NCBI GenBank assembly: GCA_003158585.1
Contig: PMKE01000058.1
Location: 19,326 to 56,495 of the forward strand
Origin: Alphaproteobacteria bacterium
GTDB lineage: Bacteria; Pseudomonadota; Alphaproteobacteria; Micropepsales; Micropepsaceae
DNA length: 37,170 nt
Reading direction: 5' to 3'
In this document: positions 1 to 9,031 of the stretch, piece by piece
How positions within the stretch are numbered: position 1 is the first letter of the stretch
Layout: the number at the start of each line of letters is the position of its first letter
Made by a program: the position numbers and the translations under genes
The notes under the pieces: generated by a model
What the model was told of the DNA's origin: nothing
The model's database searches: none
What the model saw: the letters and a program-made list of their open reading frames with translations, nothing else

Positions 1-988
1 CATCATCAACGCCTACGGCACCAATGCGCGCCTCGGCGAAGGCGAATGGGTGGTGGTGGAGGCCGACGAGAGCGACGGCACTTTCCTGCGCCTGCCGTCC
101 ACCATCGCTATCGTCACCAACGCCGATCCAGACCACCTCGATTACTACGTCACCTTCGACCGGCTGCGCGAGGCCTTCCAGCGCTTCATCGAGAACGTGC
201 CGTTCTACGGCTTCGCGGTGCTGTGCATGGACCACCCGGAAGTGCAGGCGATGGTGGGGCGCATCATGGACCGCCGCCTCATTACCTACGGCCTGTCGCC
301 CCAGGCCGACGTGCGCGCCGTTAATCTGCGCTACTCGGAAGGCGCCTCGCATTACGACGTGCACTTCACCAACCGCGTCAGGGGCGGGGAACGCCGCCTC
401 GAAGGGCTTCGCCTGCCGATGCCCGGCGAGCACAATGTGCAGAATTCGCTGGCGGCGATCGCGGTGGCGCACGAATTGGGCGTCTCCGACGAGATCATCG
501 CCAAGGCGCTGGACAGTTTCCGCGGCGTGGGCCGTAGATTCACCAAGGTGGGAGAGTGGCACGGCACCGCCATCATCGACGACTACGCCCACAATCCGTT
601 CAAGATCGCCGCCGCCTTGAAGGCCGCGCGCCAGGCCTATGCCGGTCCCATCGTGGCGGTGGTGCAGCCGCATCGCTATACGCGCCTGCGCGACACCTTC
701 GTCGAATTCGCCAAGTGCCTCAACGACGCCGACTTGGCGGTGATCGCGCCCGTCTACGCAGCGGGCGAGCAGCCCTTGGAAGGCATCAGCCGCGACAGCT
801 ATGCCGACGCCTTGCGGGCGCACGGCCATCGCAACGTCGTCACCGTCGACGGCGAGGAAGATCTGGCAGCCGTCGTGGCGCCGCATGCCAAGCAAGGCGG
901 GGCCATCGTCTGCCTGGGTGCCGGTTCGATCACGGGTTGGGCGGCCCGCCTGCAGGCGGCACTGGAGACTCTGGAGGGCAAAGCGTGA
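1..988 (+). CDS. murC: UDP-N-acetylmuramate--L-alanine ligase MurC (5' end missing)
   Basis: MurC is the cytoplasmic ATP-dependent ligase that adds L-alanine to UDP-MurNAc, the first step of peptide-stem assembly. The open frame runs in from the window edge (first full codon at base 2) and gives the last 328 residues of a protein that usually has about 460-480, so the N-terminal Rossmann part and the ATP P-loop lie outside. Visible are the central Mur ligase segment (EADESDGTF, then [11 protein letters not shown], with the Mg/ATP-associated acidic and His residues), the [17 protein letters not shown] segment typical of MurC, and the C-terminal domain with DDYAHNP and [10 protein letters not shown]. 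Its TGA stop overlaps the GTG start of murB by four bases, as expected for the dcw operon. Identification is secure; only the true start is unknown. Confidence 0.96.
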   Translation, partial: IINAYGTNARLGEGEWVVVEADESDGTFLRLPSTIAIVTNADPDHLDYYVTFDRLREAFQRFIENVPFYGFAVLCMDHPEVQAMVGRIMDRRLITYGLSPQADVRAVNLRYSEGASHYDVHFTNRVRGGERRLEGLRLPMPGEHNVQNSLAAIAVAHELGVSDEIIAKALDSFRGVGRRFTKVGEWHGTAIIDDYAHNPFKIAAALKAARQAYAGPIVAVVQPHRYTRLRDTFVEFAKCLNDADLAVIAPVYAAGEQPLEGISRDSYADALRAHGHRNVVTVDGEEDLAAVVAPHAKQGGAIVCLGAGSITGWAARLQAALETLEGKA

Positions 989-1887
989 GCGAAACCCGGC
1001 CTTGCGATCAGCTTCCGCCGGTCCGCGGCAGCTACACTTACGGCGCCGCGCTGAGGGACCTTGTCTGGTTCCGCGCCGGCGGAGCGGCGGAGGTGCTGTT
1101 CCGTCCCGCCGATGCGGACGATCTGGCCGCCTTCCTGGCGGCGAGGCCCGCGGGCATCCAGGTCCATGTCATCGGCGTCGGCTCCAATCTTCTGGTACGC
1201 GAGGGCGGCATTCCCGGCGTGGTGATCCGCCTTCCGGCGGCTTTCGGTACGGTCCATATAGAAGGAACCCGCATCCGCGCCGGAGCGGCGGCGCTCGACG
1301 CTCAGGTGTCGCGCAAGGCGGCCGATGCGGGGCTGGCCGGTCTCGAATTCCTGCGCGGCGTGCCCGGCACCATCGGCGGCGCCCTCAAGATGAACGCGGG
1401 CTGCTACGGCAGCGAGATCAAGGACATCTTCGTCGAGGCGACGGCCGTGGACGGCTCCGGCAACAAGCACAAGCTGGCCACTGCCGACATGGGCTTCGTC
1501 TACCGCAAGTCGGGCGTGCCGGACGACTTCATCTTCGTGGAAGCGGTGTTCGAAGGCGTCAAGGACGATCCCGCCGCGGTGCGCGCCCGCATGGAGGAAC
1601 TTCTGGCGCGCCGCGAAGCCAGCCAGCCGATCGGTTCCAAGACGGGCGGTTCCACCTTCAAGAATCCGCCGGGCCGCATGGCCTGGCAGCTCATTGAAGA
1701 GGCCGGCTGCAAAGGGCTCCGCCACGGCGGCGCGCAGGTTTCGGAGCTGCACGCGAACTTCCTCATCAACACGGGCGATGCCACCGCCGCCGACATCGAA
1801 GCCCTGGGCGAAGAAGTCCGCGCGCGCGTCAAGGAGAAATTCGACATCGAGCTCGAATGGGAAATCAAGAGGGTGGGTGTTCCATGA
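985..1887 (+). CDS. murB: UDP-N-acetylenolpyruvoylglucosamine reductase MurB
   Basis: MurB is the FAD/NADPH enzyme that reduces UDP-GlcNAc-enolpyruvate to UDP-MurNAc. The 300-residue product has the FAD-binding [14 protein letters not shown] loop near residue 70, the [18 protein letters not shown] segment, the catalytic serine region [12 protein letters not shown], and a late LEWEIKRVG stretch carrying the conserved glutamate. A GTG start at 985 is chosen because it overlaps the murC stop as GTGA, has GGAGGG about 4-5 bases upstream, and begins just before the conserved N-terminal region. A longer open frame to the left is only read-through inside murC. The stop overlaps the ddl ATG. Length and motifs are normal for the family. 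Confidence 0.96.
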   Translation: MSETRPCDQLPPVRGSYTYGAALRDLVWFRAGGAAEVLFRPADADDLAAFLAARPAGIQVHVIGVGSNLLVREGGIPGVVIRLPAAFGTVHIEGTRIRAGAAALDAQVSRKAADAGLAGLEFLRGVPGTIGGALKMNAGCYGSEIKDIFVEATAVDGSGNKHKLATADMGFVYRKSGVPDDFIFVEAVFEGVKDDPAAVRARMEELLARREASQPIGSKTGGSTFKNPPGRMAWQLIEEAGCKGLRHGGAQVSELHANFLINTGDATAADIEALGEEVRARVKEKFDIELEWEIKRVGVP

Positions 1888-2801
1888 CAAAGGTTGCGGT
1901 GCTTCTCGGCGGGCGCTCCGCGGAGCGCGAGATCAGTCTGGTATCCGGCCACGGCTGCGCCGGTGCGCTGCGCGAGGAAGGCTTCGAGGTCGTCGAAATC
2001 GATCCCAGCGCGGGCGATCTTGGGGCGGCGCTGAATGCAGCGAAGCCCGATGTGGTGTTCAACGCCCTGCACGGTCGCTGGGGCGAGGACGGCTGCGTCC
2101 AGGGCCTGCTTGAGATTCTGCGTATCCCCTACACCCATTCCGGCGTGCTCGCCTCGGCACTTGCCATGCACAAGCAGCGCGCCAAGGACACCTTCCGCGC
2201 CGCCGGCCTGCCGCTGGTCAAGTCGATCGTGGTGGATCGCAGGGCCGCCGCCCAGCAGCATCTGATGGAACCGCCTTATGTCGTGAAGCCGGTGAACGAG
2301 GGTTCCTCGGTCGGCGTCTTCATCATCCGCAAGGGCGACAACCGCCCGCCGGAAGCGCTCGGCAGCGACAAATGGAACCTCAGCGACCTGATGATGGTCG
2401 AGGAATTCGTCCCCGGCCGCGAGCTGACGGTCGCCGTGATGGGCTCCAAGGCCCTCGCCGTCACCGAGATCACCACCAGCCTCGAATTCTACGATTACGA
2501 AGCCAAATACGCGGCCGGAGGCTCGATCCACACCTTACCCGCCAAGATTCCGTCCTTCGTCGCCGAAGAGGCCATGCAGCTTGCCGAACGCGCCCATGCG
2601 GCGCTCGGCTGCCGCGGCGTGTCGCGCTGCGATTTCCGTTACGACGACACGCAAGGCAAGCACCGCCTCGTCGTGCTGGAGGTCAACACCCAGCCCGGCA
2701 TGACGCCGACCTCGCTGGTTCCCGAACAGGCCGCCTTGAGCGGCATGAGCTACCGCGCCCTGTGCCGATGGATTGTGGAGGACGCTTCGTGCGACCGGTG
2801 A
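1884..2801 (+). CDS. ddl: D-alanine--D-alanine ligase
   Basis: Ddl is the ATP-grasp ligase that makes the D-Ala-D-Ala dipeptide for the peptidoglycan stem. The protein has 305 residues. The N-terminal [19 protein letters not shown] motif, the [15 protein letters not shown] segment, the ATP-binding [15 protein letters not shown] stretch and the metal-binding C-terminal [20 protein letters not shown] are all present. The ATG at 1884 overlaps the murB stop (ATGA) and follows a G-rich GGGTGGG stretch. An in-frame ATG nine codons upstream would put extra residues inside murB and is less likely. The 3' end overlaps ftsQ by 13 bases. The dcw position and the 305-residue length match the DdlB-type ligases. 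Confidence 0.96.
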   Translation: MTKVAVLLGGRSAEREISLVSGHGCAGALREEGFEVVEIDPSAGDLGAALNAAKPDVVFNALHGRWGEDGCVQGLLEILRIPYTHSGVLASALAMHKQRAKDTFRAAGLPLVKSIVVDRRAAAQQHLMEPPYVVKPVNEGSSVGVFIIRKGDNRPPEALGSDKWNLSDLMMVEEFVPGRELTVAVMGSKALAVTEITTSLEFYDYEAKYAAGGSIHTLPAKIPSFVAEEAMQLAERAHAALGCRGVSRCDFRYDDTQGKHRLVVLEVNTQPGMTPTSLVPEQAALSGMSYRALCRWIVEDASCDR

Positions 2802-3736
2802 ACCAGGAACGCAAATCGGTCAAGGCGCGCGGCAAGACCGGGCGCACGCCCTCGCGCGGCATCGCGCGCGGCCAGGCGCAACAGCCTTTCGGCCGCCGCA
2901 GCAGCCTGCGCAACGATCCCGTCTCGCGCTTTCTCCGCTTCCTACGCCGGATGCTCGAAGCCCGCAGGCCGGTCCTCTGGCTGATGGTAGCAACCATCGC
3001 TCTGACCGGGATTGCCGCGCTGTTCGCCAGCGGCGTCGTCGGTCGCACGGTACATCGCACCAACACGGCCGCCGAAGCGCTGGTCTCCGGCGCCGGTTTC
3101 GGCGTCGCCCAGGTCCATCTTGCCGGCAATTCGCACACCTCGGCCGACACCATCATGGCGGCGTTGGGTTTCAAGCACGGCCAGCCGATCTTCGACGTCG
3201 ATCTCAGGGCGGCGCGGGCACGTCTCCTGCAGCTTCCCTGGGTGGCGGATGCCGAAGTCAAGCGCCGTTATCCCGACGACATCACCGTCAGGATCGTCGA
3301 ACGCGAGCCTTATGCGCGCTGGCATTCCTCGAACGGGCTCTATGTCGTCGAGCGGAACGGACGGCTCATCACCGGCGAAGGCGCGGGCAGCTTCCGGCGC
3401 CTGCCGCTGCTGGTGGGCGATGGCGCTCCGGAGGCGGCCGAGCCCTTCGTCGAGGCGGTGGGGCAGCACCGGGCGATTGCCGCCCGCGTCGAGGCCTACC
3501 AGCTCCAGTCGGGGCGCCGCTGGAACCTGCTTCTCGCCGACGGAGTAACGGTCAAGCTGCCGGAGACCGGCTGGCAGAAGCAGCTTGCCGACCTCGAGCG
3601 CCTGATCGTGGACAAGCACATCCTGGATGCCGACATACGCGAAATCGATCTGCGCTCCCCGACGCATTATTTCTTCGTGCGCCGGACCGTCGGAGCGGAC
3701 AAGGACAAAAAGGCCGTTACAGGGAGTTCGATCTGA
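2789..3736 (+). CDS. ftsQ: cell division protein FtsQ
   Basis: FtsQ is the bitopic inner-membrane scaffold of the divisome, linking FtsA/FtsZ to FtsBL and the septal synthases. The 315-residue product starts with about 50 cytoplasmic residues rich in Arg/Lys, then one membrane segment (about residues 53-70, [19 protein letters not shown]). A POTRA domain follows ([19 protein letters not shown], then [25 protein letters not shown]), and then the FtsQ/DivIB beta domain. A GTG start at 2789 is preferred: GTGGAGGA lies 6-8 bases before it and the start falls inside the ddl 3' end, a usual arrangement in this cluster. The longer upstream frame is read-through inside ddl. The stop overlaps the ftsA ATG by one base. 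Confidence 0.93.
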   Translation: MRPVNQERKSVKARGKTGRTPSRGIARGQAQQPFGRRSSLRNDPVSRFLRFLRRMLEARRPVLWLMVATIALTGIAALFASGVVGRTVHRTNTAAEALVSGAGFGVAQVHLAGNSHTSADTIMAALGFKHGQPIFDVDLRAARARLLQLPWVADAEVKRRYPDDITVRIVEREPYARWHSSNGLYVVERNGRLITGEGAGSFRRLPLLVGDGAPEAAEPFVEAVGQHRAIAARVEAYQLQSGRRWNLLLADGVTVKLPETGWQKQLADLERLIVDKHILDADIREIDLRSPTHYFFVRRTVGADKDKKAVTGSSI

Positions 3737-5016
3737 TGGGGGAAACGGTGCGGCTCAAATCCGGCGACGGGATTCCGGCGTATCGCACGGGACTGGTGGC
3801 GGTCCTCGACATCGGCTCGTCCAAGGTGGTGTGCCTCATCGCCCGCGCCGAGCCCGGCGCCTTGCGCGTCATGGGTGCGGCGCTGCGCGAGAGCCGGGGC
3901 GTGCGGAGCGGCACCATCACCGAATTGAACGCGGCCGAGGAGGCCATCCGCGACTGCGTGGCGGCGGCGGAGAACATGGCCGACGCGCGCATCCAGAACG
4001 TGCTGATGTCGGTCAATTGCGGCACCCCCGTCAGCCTCGCCTCGCGTGCCGTCGTCGCGCTGGAAGGAGAACTCGTCACCGACGCGCATCTGCGCGCCCT
4101 TTTGGCAGAGGGACGCTCCCGCTGCCAGGCCGAAGGCTATGTCGTCATCCAGAGCGCCCCCACCAGCTATGTGGTGGACGAGGCGCGCAATGTGCGCGAC
4201 CCGCTCGGCATGTACGGCCAGCGCATCGGCGTGGCGATGCATGCGGTGGCGGTGAAGCCGGGGCCGCTGGCCAATCTCAAGCTGGCGGTGGAGCGCTGCC
4301 ATCTGAACGTCGGCGCCTGCCTTGCTGCGCCCTATGCCAGCGGACTTGCCGTCCTCACCGAAGACGAGATGCAGCTCGGCGCCACCCTGATCGACATGGG
4401 CGGCGGGATCACCTCCATCGCGGTGTTCCTGGAAGGGCATCTGGTGCACGTCGATCTGGTGCCCATCGGCGGCCAGCAGGTCACCGCCGACCTCGCCCGC
4501 ATGCTGACGGCGCCGCTTTCCGCGGCGGAACGCACCAAGGTGCTCTACGGCGCGGCGCTGGGCGATCTCGAGATCGGCGCCGACGTCGTCTCGTTGCCGC
4601 AGATGGGCGAGGACAGCGAGGAATCCGACCTGCGCGTGCCGCGCTCCATGCTGACGCGCATCATCCAGGCGCGCCTGGAGGAGATTTTCGGCGAAGTGCA
4701 GACGCGGCTGAAAGATTCCGGCTACGACGTCGTCGCCGGGCGCCGGGTGGTGCTGACCGGCGGAGCCTGCCAGCTTGCCGGGTCACGCGAACTGGCCGGG
4801 CGGGTGCTGAACAAGCAGGTGCGCGTCGGCAAACCCAGGAGCTATACCGGCCTGCCGGCGTCTGCCGTGGGTCCCGACTACGCGACGGCGATCGGCCTCT
4901 TGATGGCGGGGGCGACGATGCCGCCCGACATGCTCAATCCGGAACTCGCCTCGCACGAGGAAGCTTCAAGCTCGAAAGGATGGCTCTACCGGTTGACCGG
5001 AGGGCTGCTCGGATGA
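3736..5016 (+). CDS. ftsA: cell division protein FtsA
   Basis: FtsA is the actin-like ATPase that tethers FtsZ filaments to the membrane and recruits later divisome proteins. The 426-residue protein has the actin-fold phosphate-1 loop (VAVLDIGSSKVVCLIA, about residues 18-33), the phosphate-2 loop (TLIDMGGGITSIAVF) and the adenosine motif (VVLTGGACQLAG). The last 15 residues (SKGWLYRLTGGLLG) form the amphipathic membrane-targeting helix expected of FtsA. The start ATG shares its first base with the ftsQ stop and follows AGGGAG at 3721-3726. A 69-base gap separates it from ftsZ. Nothing is missing or unusual. Confidence 0.96.
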   Translation: MGETVRLKSGDGIPAYRTGLVAVLDIGSSKVVCLIARAEPGALRVMGAALRESRGVRSGTITELNAAEEAIRDCVAAAENMADARIQNVLMSVNCGTPVSLASRAVVALEGELVTDAHLRALLAEGRSRCQAEGYVVIQSAPTSYVVDEARNVRDPLGMYGQRIGVAMHAVAVKPGPLANLKLAVERCHLNVGACLAAPYASGLAVLTEDEMQLGATLIDMGGGITSIAVFLEGHLVHVDLVPIGGQQVTADLARMLTAPLSAAERTKVLYGAALGDLEIGADVVSLPQMGEDSEESDLRVPRSMLTRIIQARLEEIFGEVQTRLKDSGYDVVAGRRVVLTGGACQLAGSRELAGRVLNKQVRVGKPRSYTGLPASAVGPDYATAIGLLMAGATMPPDMLNPELASHEEASSSKGWLYRLTGGLLG

Positions 5017-5085
5017 TTCAACAAATAAGAAAGTGATTCGCTTGGGCAATGGCGACGGACAAGTGCAAAGCCAAGGAGAGTAAAT

Positions 5086-6603
5086 ATGGCGATCAATCTT
5101 AAGGCGCCCGAGTCCCCGAAACTGCGTCCCCGTATCACGGTGTTGGGCGTCGGCGGAGCGGGTTGCAACGCGATCAACAATATGATCGCGGCCAAGCTCG
5201 AGGGCGTGGAGCTTGTCGCAGCGAACACCGACGCGCAGGCCTTGTCGCAGTCCAAGGCGCAACATTGCGTCCAGCTCGGGCCGCACGTGACCGAGGGCCT
5301 TGGCGCGGGCGCCCAGCCGGAGATCGGCCGTGCCGCCGCCGAGGAGTCGCTGGACGAGATCATGGAGCATCTCATCGGCGCGCACATGGTGTTCATCACC
5401 GCCGGCATGGGCGGGGGAACCGGCACCGGCGCCGCGCCTGTGATCGCGCGCGCCACGCGCGAGCAGGGCATCCTGACCGTCGGCGTCGTTACCAAGCCCT
5501 TCGCTTTCGAGGGCGAGCGGCGCATGCGCATCGCCGAGAAGGGCATCGTCGAGCTTCAGCAATACGTCCATACCCTGATCGTCATCCCCAACCAGAACCT
5601 GTTCCGCGTAGCCAACGACCGCACCACCTTCGCCCAGGCCTTTGCGATGGCCGACGAGGTGTTGCATGCCGGCGTGCGCGGCGTCACCGACCTGATCGTC
5701 ACGCCGGGCCTGATCAACCCCGATTTCGCCGATGTCCGTGCAGTGATCTCCGAGATGGGCAAGTCGATGATGGGCACCGGCGAGGCCGAGGGCGAGGAGC
5801 GCGCCGTCAAAGCCGCCGACATGGCCATCTCCAATCCGCTGCTCGACGACGTGTCGATGAAGGGCGCGCGCGCCGTGCTTATCAACATCACGGGCGGGCC
5901 CGACCTGATGCTGTTCGAGGTCGAGCAGGCCGCCAATCGCATCCGCGCCGAGGTCGATCCCGACGCCAACATCATTTTCGGCAACTCCATCCTCGACAAC
6001 ATGGAAGGGCGCATCCGCGTCAGCGTCATCGCCACCGGCATCGACGCCGGCGACATCCGCATGCCGAAGAACGTCGAGCCGCTGCGTCCGCATCTGAAAC
6101 CGGTACCGAAGGCGATGGAAGCGGCCAAGGCGGCCGCGATGGCCGCAACGATGGCGCCGAACCAGGTGCAAATTCAGATCGAAGCGCTGGCGAGCGGGAT
6201 CGGCGCCGTGCCGCCTTCCGACGTCGAAGCCATGATCCTGGGGGGCGAAGAAACCCCGATCGTGGAGCCGCAGCCCCTCGAAGAGTATCCGCCGATCCCG
6301 ATGGGTGTGCGTCCGATGCGTGGCGAGACGCCGAAAGCGCCGGAGCGCCGCAGCTGGGGTCTGTTCGGCCGCAGCAAGAAGCCCAAGGAAGAGCCGCGCG
6401 TCGAACCGGAAATGGTGCAGCGTCCGGCCCAGCCTACCCCGCGTCCGACCCAGCCCGCCCCGCGTCCCATGCCGCAGCCGCGCGCCGTGGCCCAGGCCGA
6501 GCCGCCGCGTCCGGCCACGGCCAAGCCCGACGATCTCTTCCCCGATCACAAGCGGGACGAACAGATCGAAATCCCGGCCTTCCTGAGAAGGCAGACGAAC
6601 TAG
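5086..6603 (+). CDS. ftsZ: cell division protein FtsZ
   Basis: FtsZ is the tubulin-like GTPase that forms the Z-ring. Of its 505 residues, about 1-315 form the GTPase core with the tubulin signature [10 protein letters not shown] at 109-118 and the T7-loop segment around [11 protein letters not shown]. From about residue 340 the chain becomes a long Pro/Arg/Gln-rich disordered linker, as is typical of alphaproteobacterial FtsZ. It ends in the conserved C-terminal peptide IPAFLRR (about 495-501), which binds FtsA and other partners. The ATG at 5086 has AAGGAG seven bases upstream. A terminator hairpin follows at 6631, so transcription of the dcw cluster appears to end here; lpxC does not follow. 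Confidence 0.98.
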   Translation: MAINLKAPESPKLRPRITVLGVGGAGCNAINNMIAAKLEGVELVAANTDAQALSQSKAQHCVQLGPHVTEGLGAGAQPEIGRAAAEESLDEIMEHLIGAHMVFITAGMGGGTGTGAAPVIARATREQGILTVGVVTKPFAFEGERRMRIAEKGIVELQQYVHTLIVIPNQNLFRVANDRTTFAQAFAMADEVLHAGVRGVTDLIVTPGLINPDFADVRAVISEMGKSMMGTGEAEGEERAVKAADMAISNPLLDDVSMKGARAVLINITGGPDLMLFEVEQAANRIRAEVDPDANIIFGNSILDNMEGRIRVSVIATGIDAGDIRMPKNVEPLRPHLKPVPKAMEAAKAAAMAATMAPNQVQIQIEALASGIGAVPPSDVEAMILGGEETPIVEPQPLEEYPPIPMGVRPMRGETPKAPERRSWGLFGRSKKPKEEPRVEPEMVQRPAQPTPRPTQPAPRPMPQPRAVAQAEPPRPATAKPDDLFPDHKRDEQIEIPAFLRRQTN

Positions 6604-6630
6604 GTACAAGAGGGGAAACGCATGACGAGA

Positions 6631-6657
6631 GGGCGCGCCCGCCGGACGCGCCCTTTT
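6631..6657 (+). terminator. Rho-independent terminator of the dcw operon
   Basis: A perfect 7-bp stem, GGGCGCG (6631-6637) with CGCGCCC (6647-6653), closes a 9-base loop and runs straight into TTTTGTTTTG. It lies 28 bases after the ftsZ stop and just before the convergent CPBP gene ends at 6671, so it punctuates the plus-strand cluster. Confidence 0.85.
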
Positions 6658-6670
6658 GTTTTGCCGGGCT

Positions 6671-7381
6671 TCAGTGGAACAGGACGCCCGAGAGCCAGCC
6701 GCTCCAGATGTCTTCCCAGGCATGTGCCATCATTCCGGGGCGCAGCGATTTGCACGCGGCGGCGAGGAGGCCGAACGTCAGTCCGAAGGCGGTCACGCCC
6801 AGCGTGGCGGACCATCCCTGATAGATGTGCATTACCCCGAAGACGAGCGCCTGGCCGATCACGGCGAGCACGATGTTGCCGCTATAGGCGCGCAGCTGCT
6901 TCTGCACATAGCCGCGGAACACAAACTCCTCGCAAAAACCCGCCGTCAGCGACACGCCGAACCACGTGCCGATCTCGATGGGCGTCTTGGGCAGAATGGC
7001 TTCGACGATTTTACTGGTGTCGTTCCATCCCAGATACCGGCTCGCCCACCAGGTCAGGCCGGTGAAGGCCCCCCAGAAGGCGGCACCGATCGCCAAGTCG
7101 CGCAGCGCATGCCACACTGTCGGCCAGCGGCCGCCGACAATGGTGCGCAGCGTCCCGCCCCGGCGCCGGACGCCCCGCCAGCAGAAGAAGAACAGCAGCC
7201 AGTCGAGCAGCGCCGCCGAGACGTAAATCGGCAGCAGGTCGAGATGGCCCGTCCCGGCGGCGGTGCCTTGTTGCGCCAGGAACCCAGCCGCCGTAACCGC
7301 CGCCACGATGCCGAGAAAGATGATGAAATGGAGCCTGCCGGCCACCGGCTCGAAGGGGTGCGCCGCGTCGTCCGTCGTCAT
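6671..7381 (-). CDS. CPBP-family intramembrane metalloprotease (CAAX protease/Abi type)
   Basis: A 236-residue polytopic membrane protein with the three CPBP (PF02517) motifs: EEFVFRGY with the Glu pair at 151-152 and Arg156, FGVMH with Phe181 and His185, and a later HAWED with His220 and Asp224. Hydrophobic segments lie near residues 17-37, 50-68, 97-112, 138-150, 170-184 and 196-210. The family contains Rce1-like prenyl-protein proteases and bacterial members with roles in bacteriocin immunity or envelope processing; the substrate here cannot be read from sequence. The start overlaps the stop of the upstream TetR gene by four bases (ATGA), so the two are translationally coupled and the protease is the likely target of that regulator. 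It converges on ftsZ. Confidence 0.88.
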   Translation of the reverse strand: MTTDDAAHPFEPVAGRLHFIIFLGIVAAVTAAGFLAQQGTAAGTGHLDLLPIYVSAALLDWLLFFFCWRGVRRRGGTLRTIVGGRWPTVWHALRDLAIGAAFWGAFTGLTWWASRYLGWNDTSKIVEAILPKTPIEIGTWFGVSLTAGFCEEFVFRGYVQKQLRAYSGNIVLAVIGQALVFGVMHIYQGWSATLGVTAFGLTFGLLAAACKSLRPGMMAHAWEDIWSGWLSGVLFH

Positions 7382-7941
7382 CGTTTCGATCCTTTTCTTG
7401 AGGCGTGCTCCGCCATGATGTCCTGGAAAAGCCTGAGCGCCTTACCGGTACGCCGCGCATCGCCCGTGCCCATATATTCGAGCATTAGGCCGTCGACCAC
7501 GGCCATGCAGAGCGTGGCCGCGGCGCGGCTGTCCTTGCTTGGCCCCAGCGAGGTCTCGATCACCTTGACCCAACCGTCCGAGGTGCTCTTGAGATAACGC
7601 GCGTAATGTTTGGGATCTTGCAGCGCCAGCACCTGCGCTTCGAACATGAGGCGCACATAGCCGAGGTTGGACGGATGCGTCGCCCAGTTCCAGAAGCTCT
7701 GGATGACGTTGGCGTTGCGCCCGGCGGCGGCGTAGTGGTGCTTGAAGGAGTTCTGGAAGCGGCGGCGGATTTCGCACATGGCGGCTTCGATCAGCCCCTC
7801 GCGCGAACCGAAATGGAAGATCAAGAGGCGGGCGCTGGTGCCGATCTCCGCCGCCAGCGGCCGCAGCGACAGCCCGGCAAGGCCGCGCCGCTTTAGATAG
7901 TCCACGGTCTTTTCGATCAGGACATCGCGCCGTTCGCTCAT
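7378..7941 (-). CDS. TetR-family transcriptional regulator
   Basis: A 187-residue TetR-type repressor. The N-terminal helix-turn-helix is visible at about residues 10-55 (RDVLIEKTVDYLKRRG, then SLRPLAAEIGTSARLLIFHFGSREGLIEAAM). The helical remainder would form the ligand-binding and dimer domain; no ligand can be inferred. The ATG at 7941 (MSERRD) is preferred over one 12 codons upstream, because the upstream start would put the tandem operators and the -35/-10 inside the coding region. There is no Shine-Dalgarno before it, and the predicted transcription start falls at or next to the ATG, so the mRNA may be leaderless. The gene is coupled to the CPBP protease downstream. Autoregulation is inferred from the palindromes on its own start. 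Confidence 0.9.
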   Translation of the reverse strand: MSERRDVLIEKTVDYLKRRGLAGLSLRPLAAEIGTSARLLIFHFGSREGLIEAAMCEIRRRFQNSFKHHYAAAGRNANVIQSFWNWATHPSNLGYVRLMFEAQVLALQDPKHYARYLKSTSDGWVKVIETSLGPSKDSRAAATLCMAVVDGLMLEYMGTGDARRTGKALRLFQDIMAEHASRKGSKR

Positions 7942-7977
7942 GTAACGAGTGTTACATGAAACGATTGTTACAGTCAA
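7941..7977 (-). promoter_or_regulatory. TetR promoter with two tandem operators over the start codon
   Basis: Two 16-bp inverted repeats lie end to end in 32 bp: TGTAAC-N4-GTTACA (7941-7956, perfect) and TGAAAC-N4-GTTACA (7957-7972, one mismatch). On the minus strand a -35 TTGACT (7977-7972) is spaced 17 bases from a weak -10 TAACAC (7954-7949). The first operator contains the -10 and abuts the ATG; the second fills the spacer and touches the -35. Occupancy would block RNA polymerase directly, which fits autorepression by the adjacent TetR protein. The predicted transcript starts at about 7942, giving almost no leader. Confidence 0.7.
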
Positions 7978-8048
7978 GCCCGGCGAGAACCCAGCCGGGC
8001 AGGCACGCGCTTTGCCGCGTCTTGGCTATTTGGGAAGATCGGGCTAGT

Positions 8049-8255
8049 TCACCCGAAGCACAGCGCGGCGATGATCGGCGCCCAGAGAGCGACGGCTGCC
8101 GTCGCAATCACCGCCAGGGGATGGGACTCGCTCCACTCGATCAGCGCCAGCCGGCCGGGCAGAGCAGGTTCGCCCTCGATGTCGAGCCAGTCCTCGTGGA
8201 CCTCCGCCGGAACGGCGATGGCCCGCCTGTTCGATCTGTCGCTGTTGTACGGCAT
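8049..8255 (-). CDS. small hypothetical membrane protein
   Basis: A 68-residue open frame with a polar, partly acidic N-terminal half (AEVHEDWLDIEGEPALPGR) and one clear membrane segment near the C terminus (HPLAVIATAAVALWAPIIAAL, about residues 45-65). The balanced amino-acid composition and the well-formed hydrophobic helix make it the most credible of the overlapping frames here; the competing minus frame (8044-8289) and plus frame (8071-8331) are Arg/Pro/Gly-rich or lack pattern. Only a weak GGAAA precedes the ATG. No family is recognised. It could be a tail-anchored small protein, but expression is unproven. Confidence 0.45.
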   Translation of the reverse strand: MPYNSDRSNRRAIAVPAEVHEDWLDIEGEPALPGRLALIEWSESHPLAVIATAAVALWAPIIAALCFG

Positions 8256-8316
8256 TTTCCGGCCCGCGGAGTCCCGATTCCGGGATCATCCTACGGCCAT
8301 GCTTGTTAGCGGCCGG

Positions 8317-9024
8317 TTACCGGAAGGTTGAGGTTTTTGACCTTACCGGACGCGGGGATCGGCCCCGTTTCTTCGGCTTGGGCCCCGGCTTGCGGCGGGC
8401 GAGGGTGCGCCCGAGCCGCTTCTCCAGCCGTTTGACGAACGGCACAGAGCCCAGCGGGCGGCCGGTGCTCTCGGCCTTGCGGATCGCCTCCAGCGCGTCC
8501 TTCTCGAGTCCTTCGGCCAGGAACGCCGCCCAATCGGGCGCCAGGGCGAGCAGCGGCTTTACCATCGCCAGCCCGTCGTTCTTGCGCACCAGATGCGCCC
8601 GCGCGCTCGACCATTTCCAGTCGCGCGCCCGCCGCGCCAGCTTCGCCCGCAGCGGGGCCAGTTCGACATAGCGCGCGCAGTCGAGGAGATGGTCCTCGTC
8701 CATCGGGCACGAGGCGAAGCGCCCGGCCCAAAGGAAGCCGCGCCAGCCCTTGCGGGCATTGATCTGCCGCGTATAGCGCCGGTGCGCATCGCCGAGCGCG
8801 GCGCGCAACCCGTCCTCGTCGGAGGGCACCAGGATCAGGTGAACGCGATTGGGCAACAGGCAATAAGCCCACACCTCGGTGCCCGCGGCGCGGCAGCCCT
8901 CGTGCAGCAACTCCTTGTAGAGCGCGCAGTCGTCCTCGCCGAAGAACACCTTCTGGTCGCGGTTGCCGCGCTGCGTCACCAGATGCGGCACGCCCGCCGC
9001 CACGACTCTTGCCAATCTAGCCAT
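8317..9024 (-). CDS. REP-associated tyrosine transposase (RAYT, Y1_Tnp domain) with altered HUH motif
   Basis: A 235-residue Y1-type single-strand transposase-like protein of the RAYT group, which act on short palindromic REP sequences and usually occur as single domesticated copies. The N-terminal MARLARVVAAGVPHLVTQRGN, the central WAYCLLPN segment, GFLWAGRFASCPMD and the tyrosine-bearing ARYVELAPLRAKL (Tyr119) are all recognisable, followed by a basic C-terminal tail. The metal-binding HUH motif, normally PNHVHL, reads PNRVHL: residue 60 is Arg (codon CGC, one base from CAC) while His62 remains. Since both His residues coordinate the catalytic metal in the family, activity may be lost or changed. 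Palindromes lie directly up- and downstream. The reading frame is otherwise intact and of family length. Confidence 0.88.
   Translation of the reverse strand: MARLARVVAAGVPHLVTQRGNRDQKVFFGEDDCALYKELLHEGCRAAGTEVWAYCLLPNRVHLILVPSDEDGLRAALGDAHRRYTRQINARKGWRGFLWAGRFASCPMDEDHLLDCARYVELAPLRAKLARRARDWKWSSARAHLVRKNDGLAMVKPLLALAPDWAAFLAEGLEKDALEAIRKAESTGRPLGSVPFVKRLEKRLGRTLARRKPGPKPKKRGRSPRPVRSKTSTFR
8320..8349. repeat. imperfect palindrome at the 3' end of the RAYT gene
   Basis: CCGGAAGGT (8320-8328) pairs with ACCTTACCGG (8340-8349), with one bulged base and an 11-base loop. It overlaps the last codons and stop of the RAYT gene. It could be a REP-like target sequence or simply a 3' hairpin; it lacks a proper T-tract on the minus strand. 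Confidence 0.45.
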
Positions 9025-9031
9025 GTGGCGA

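Noticed and set aside
8071-8331. 86-codon plus-strand frame overlapping the small membrane protein gene
   Set aside because: It has no ribosome site or motif, and the minus-strand frame has a clear transmembrane helix.
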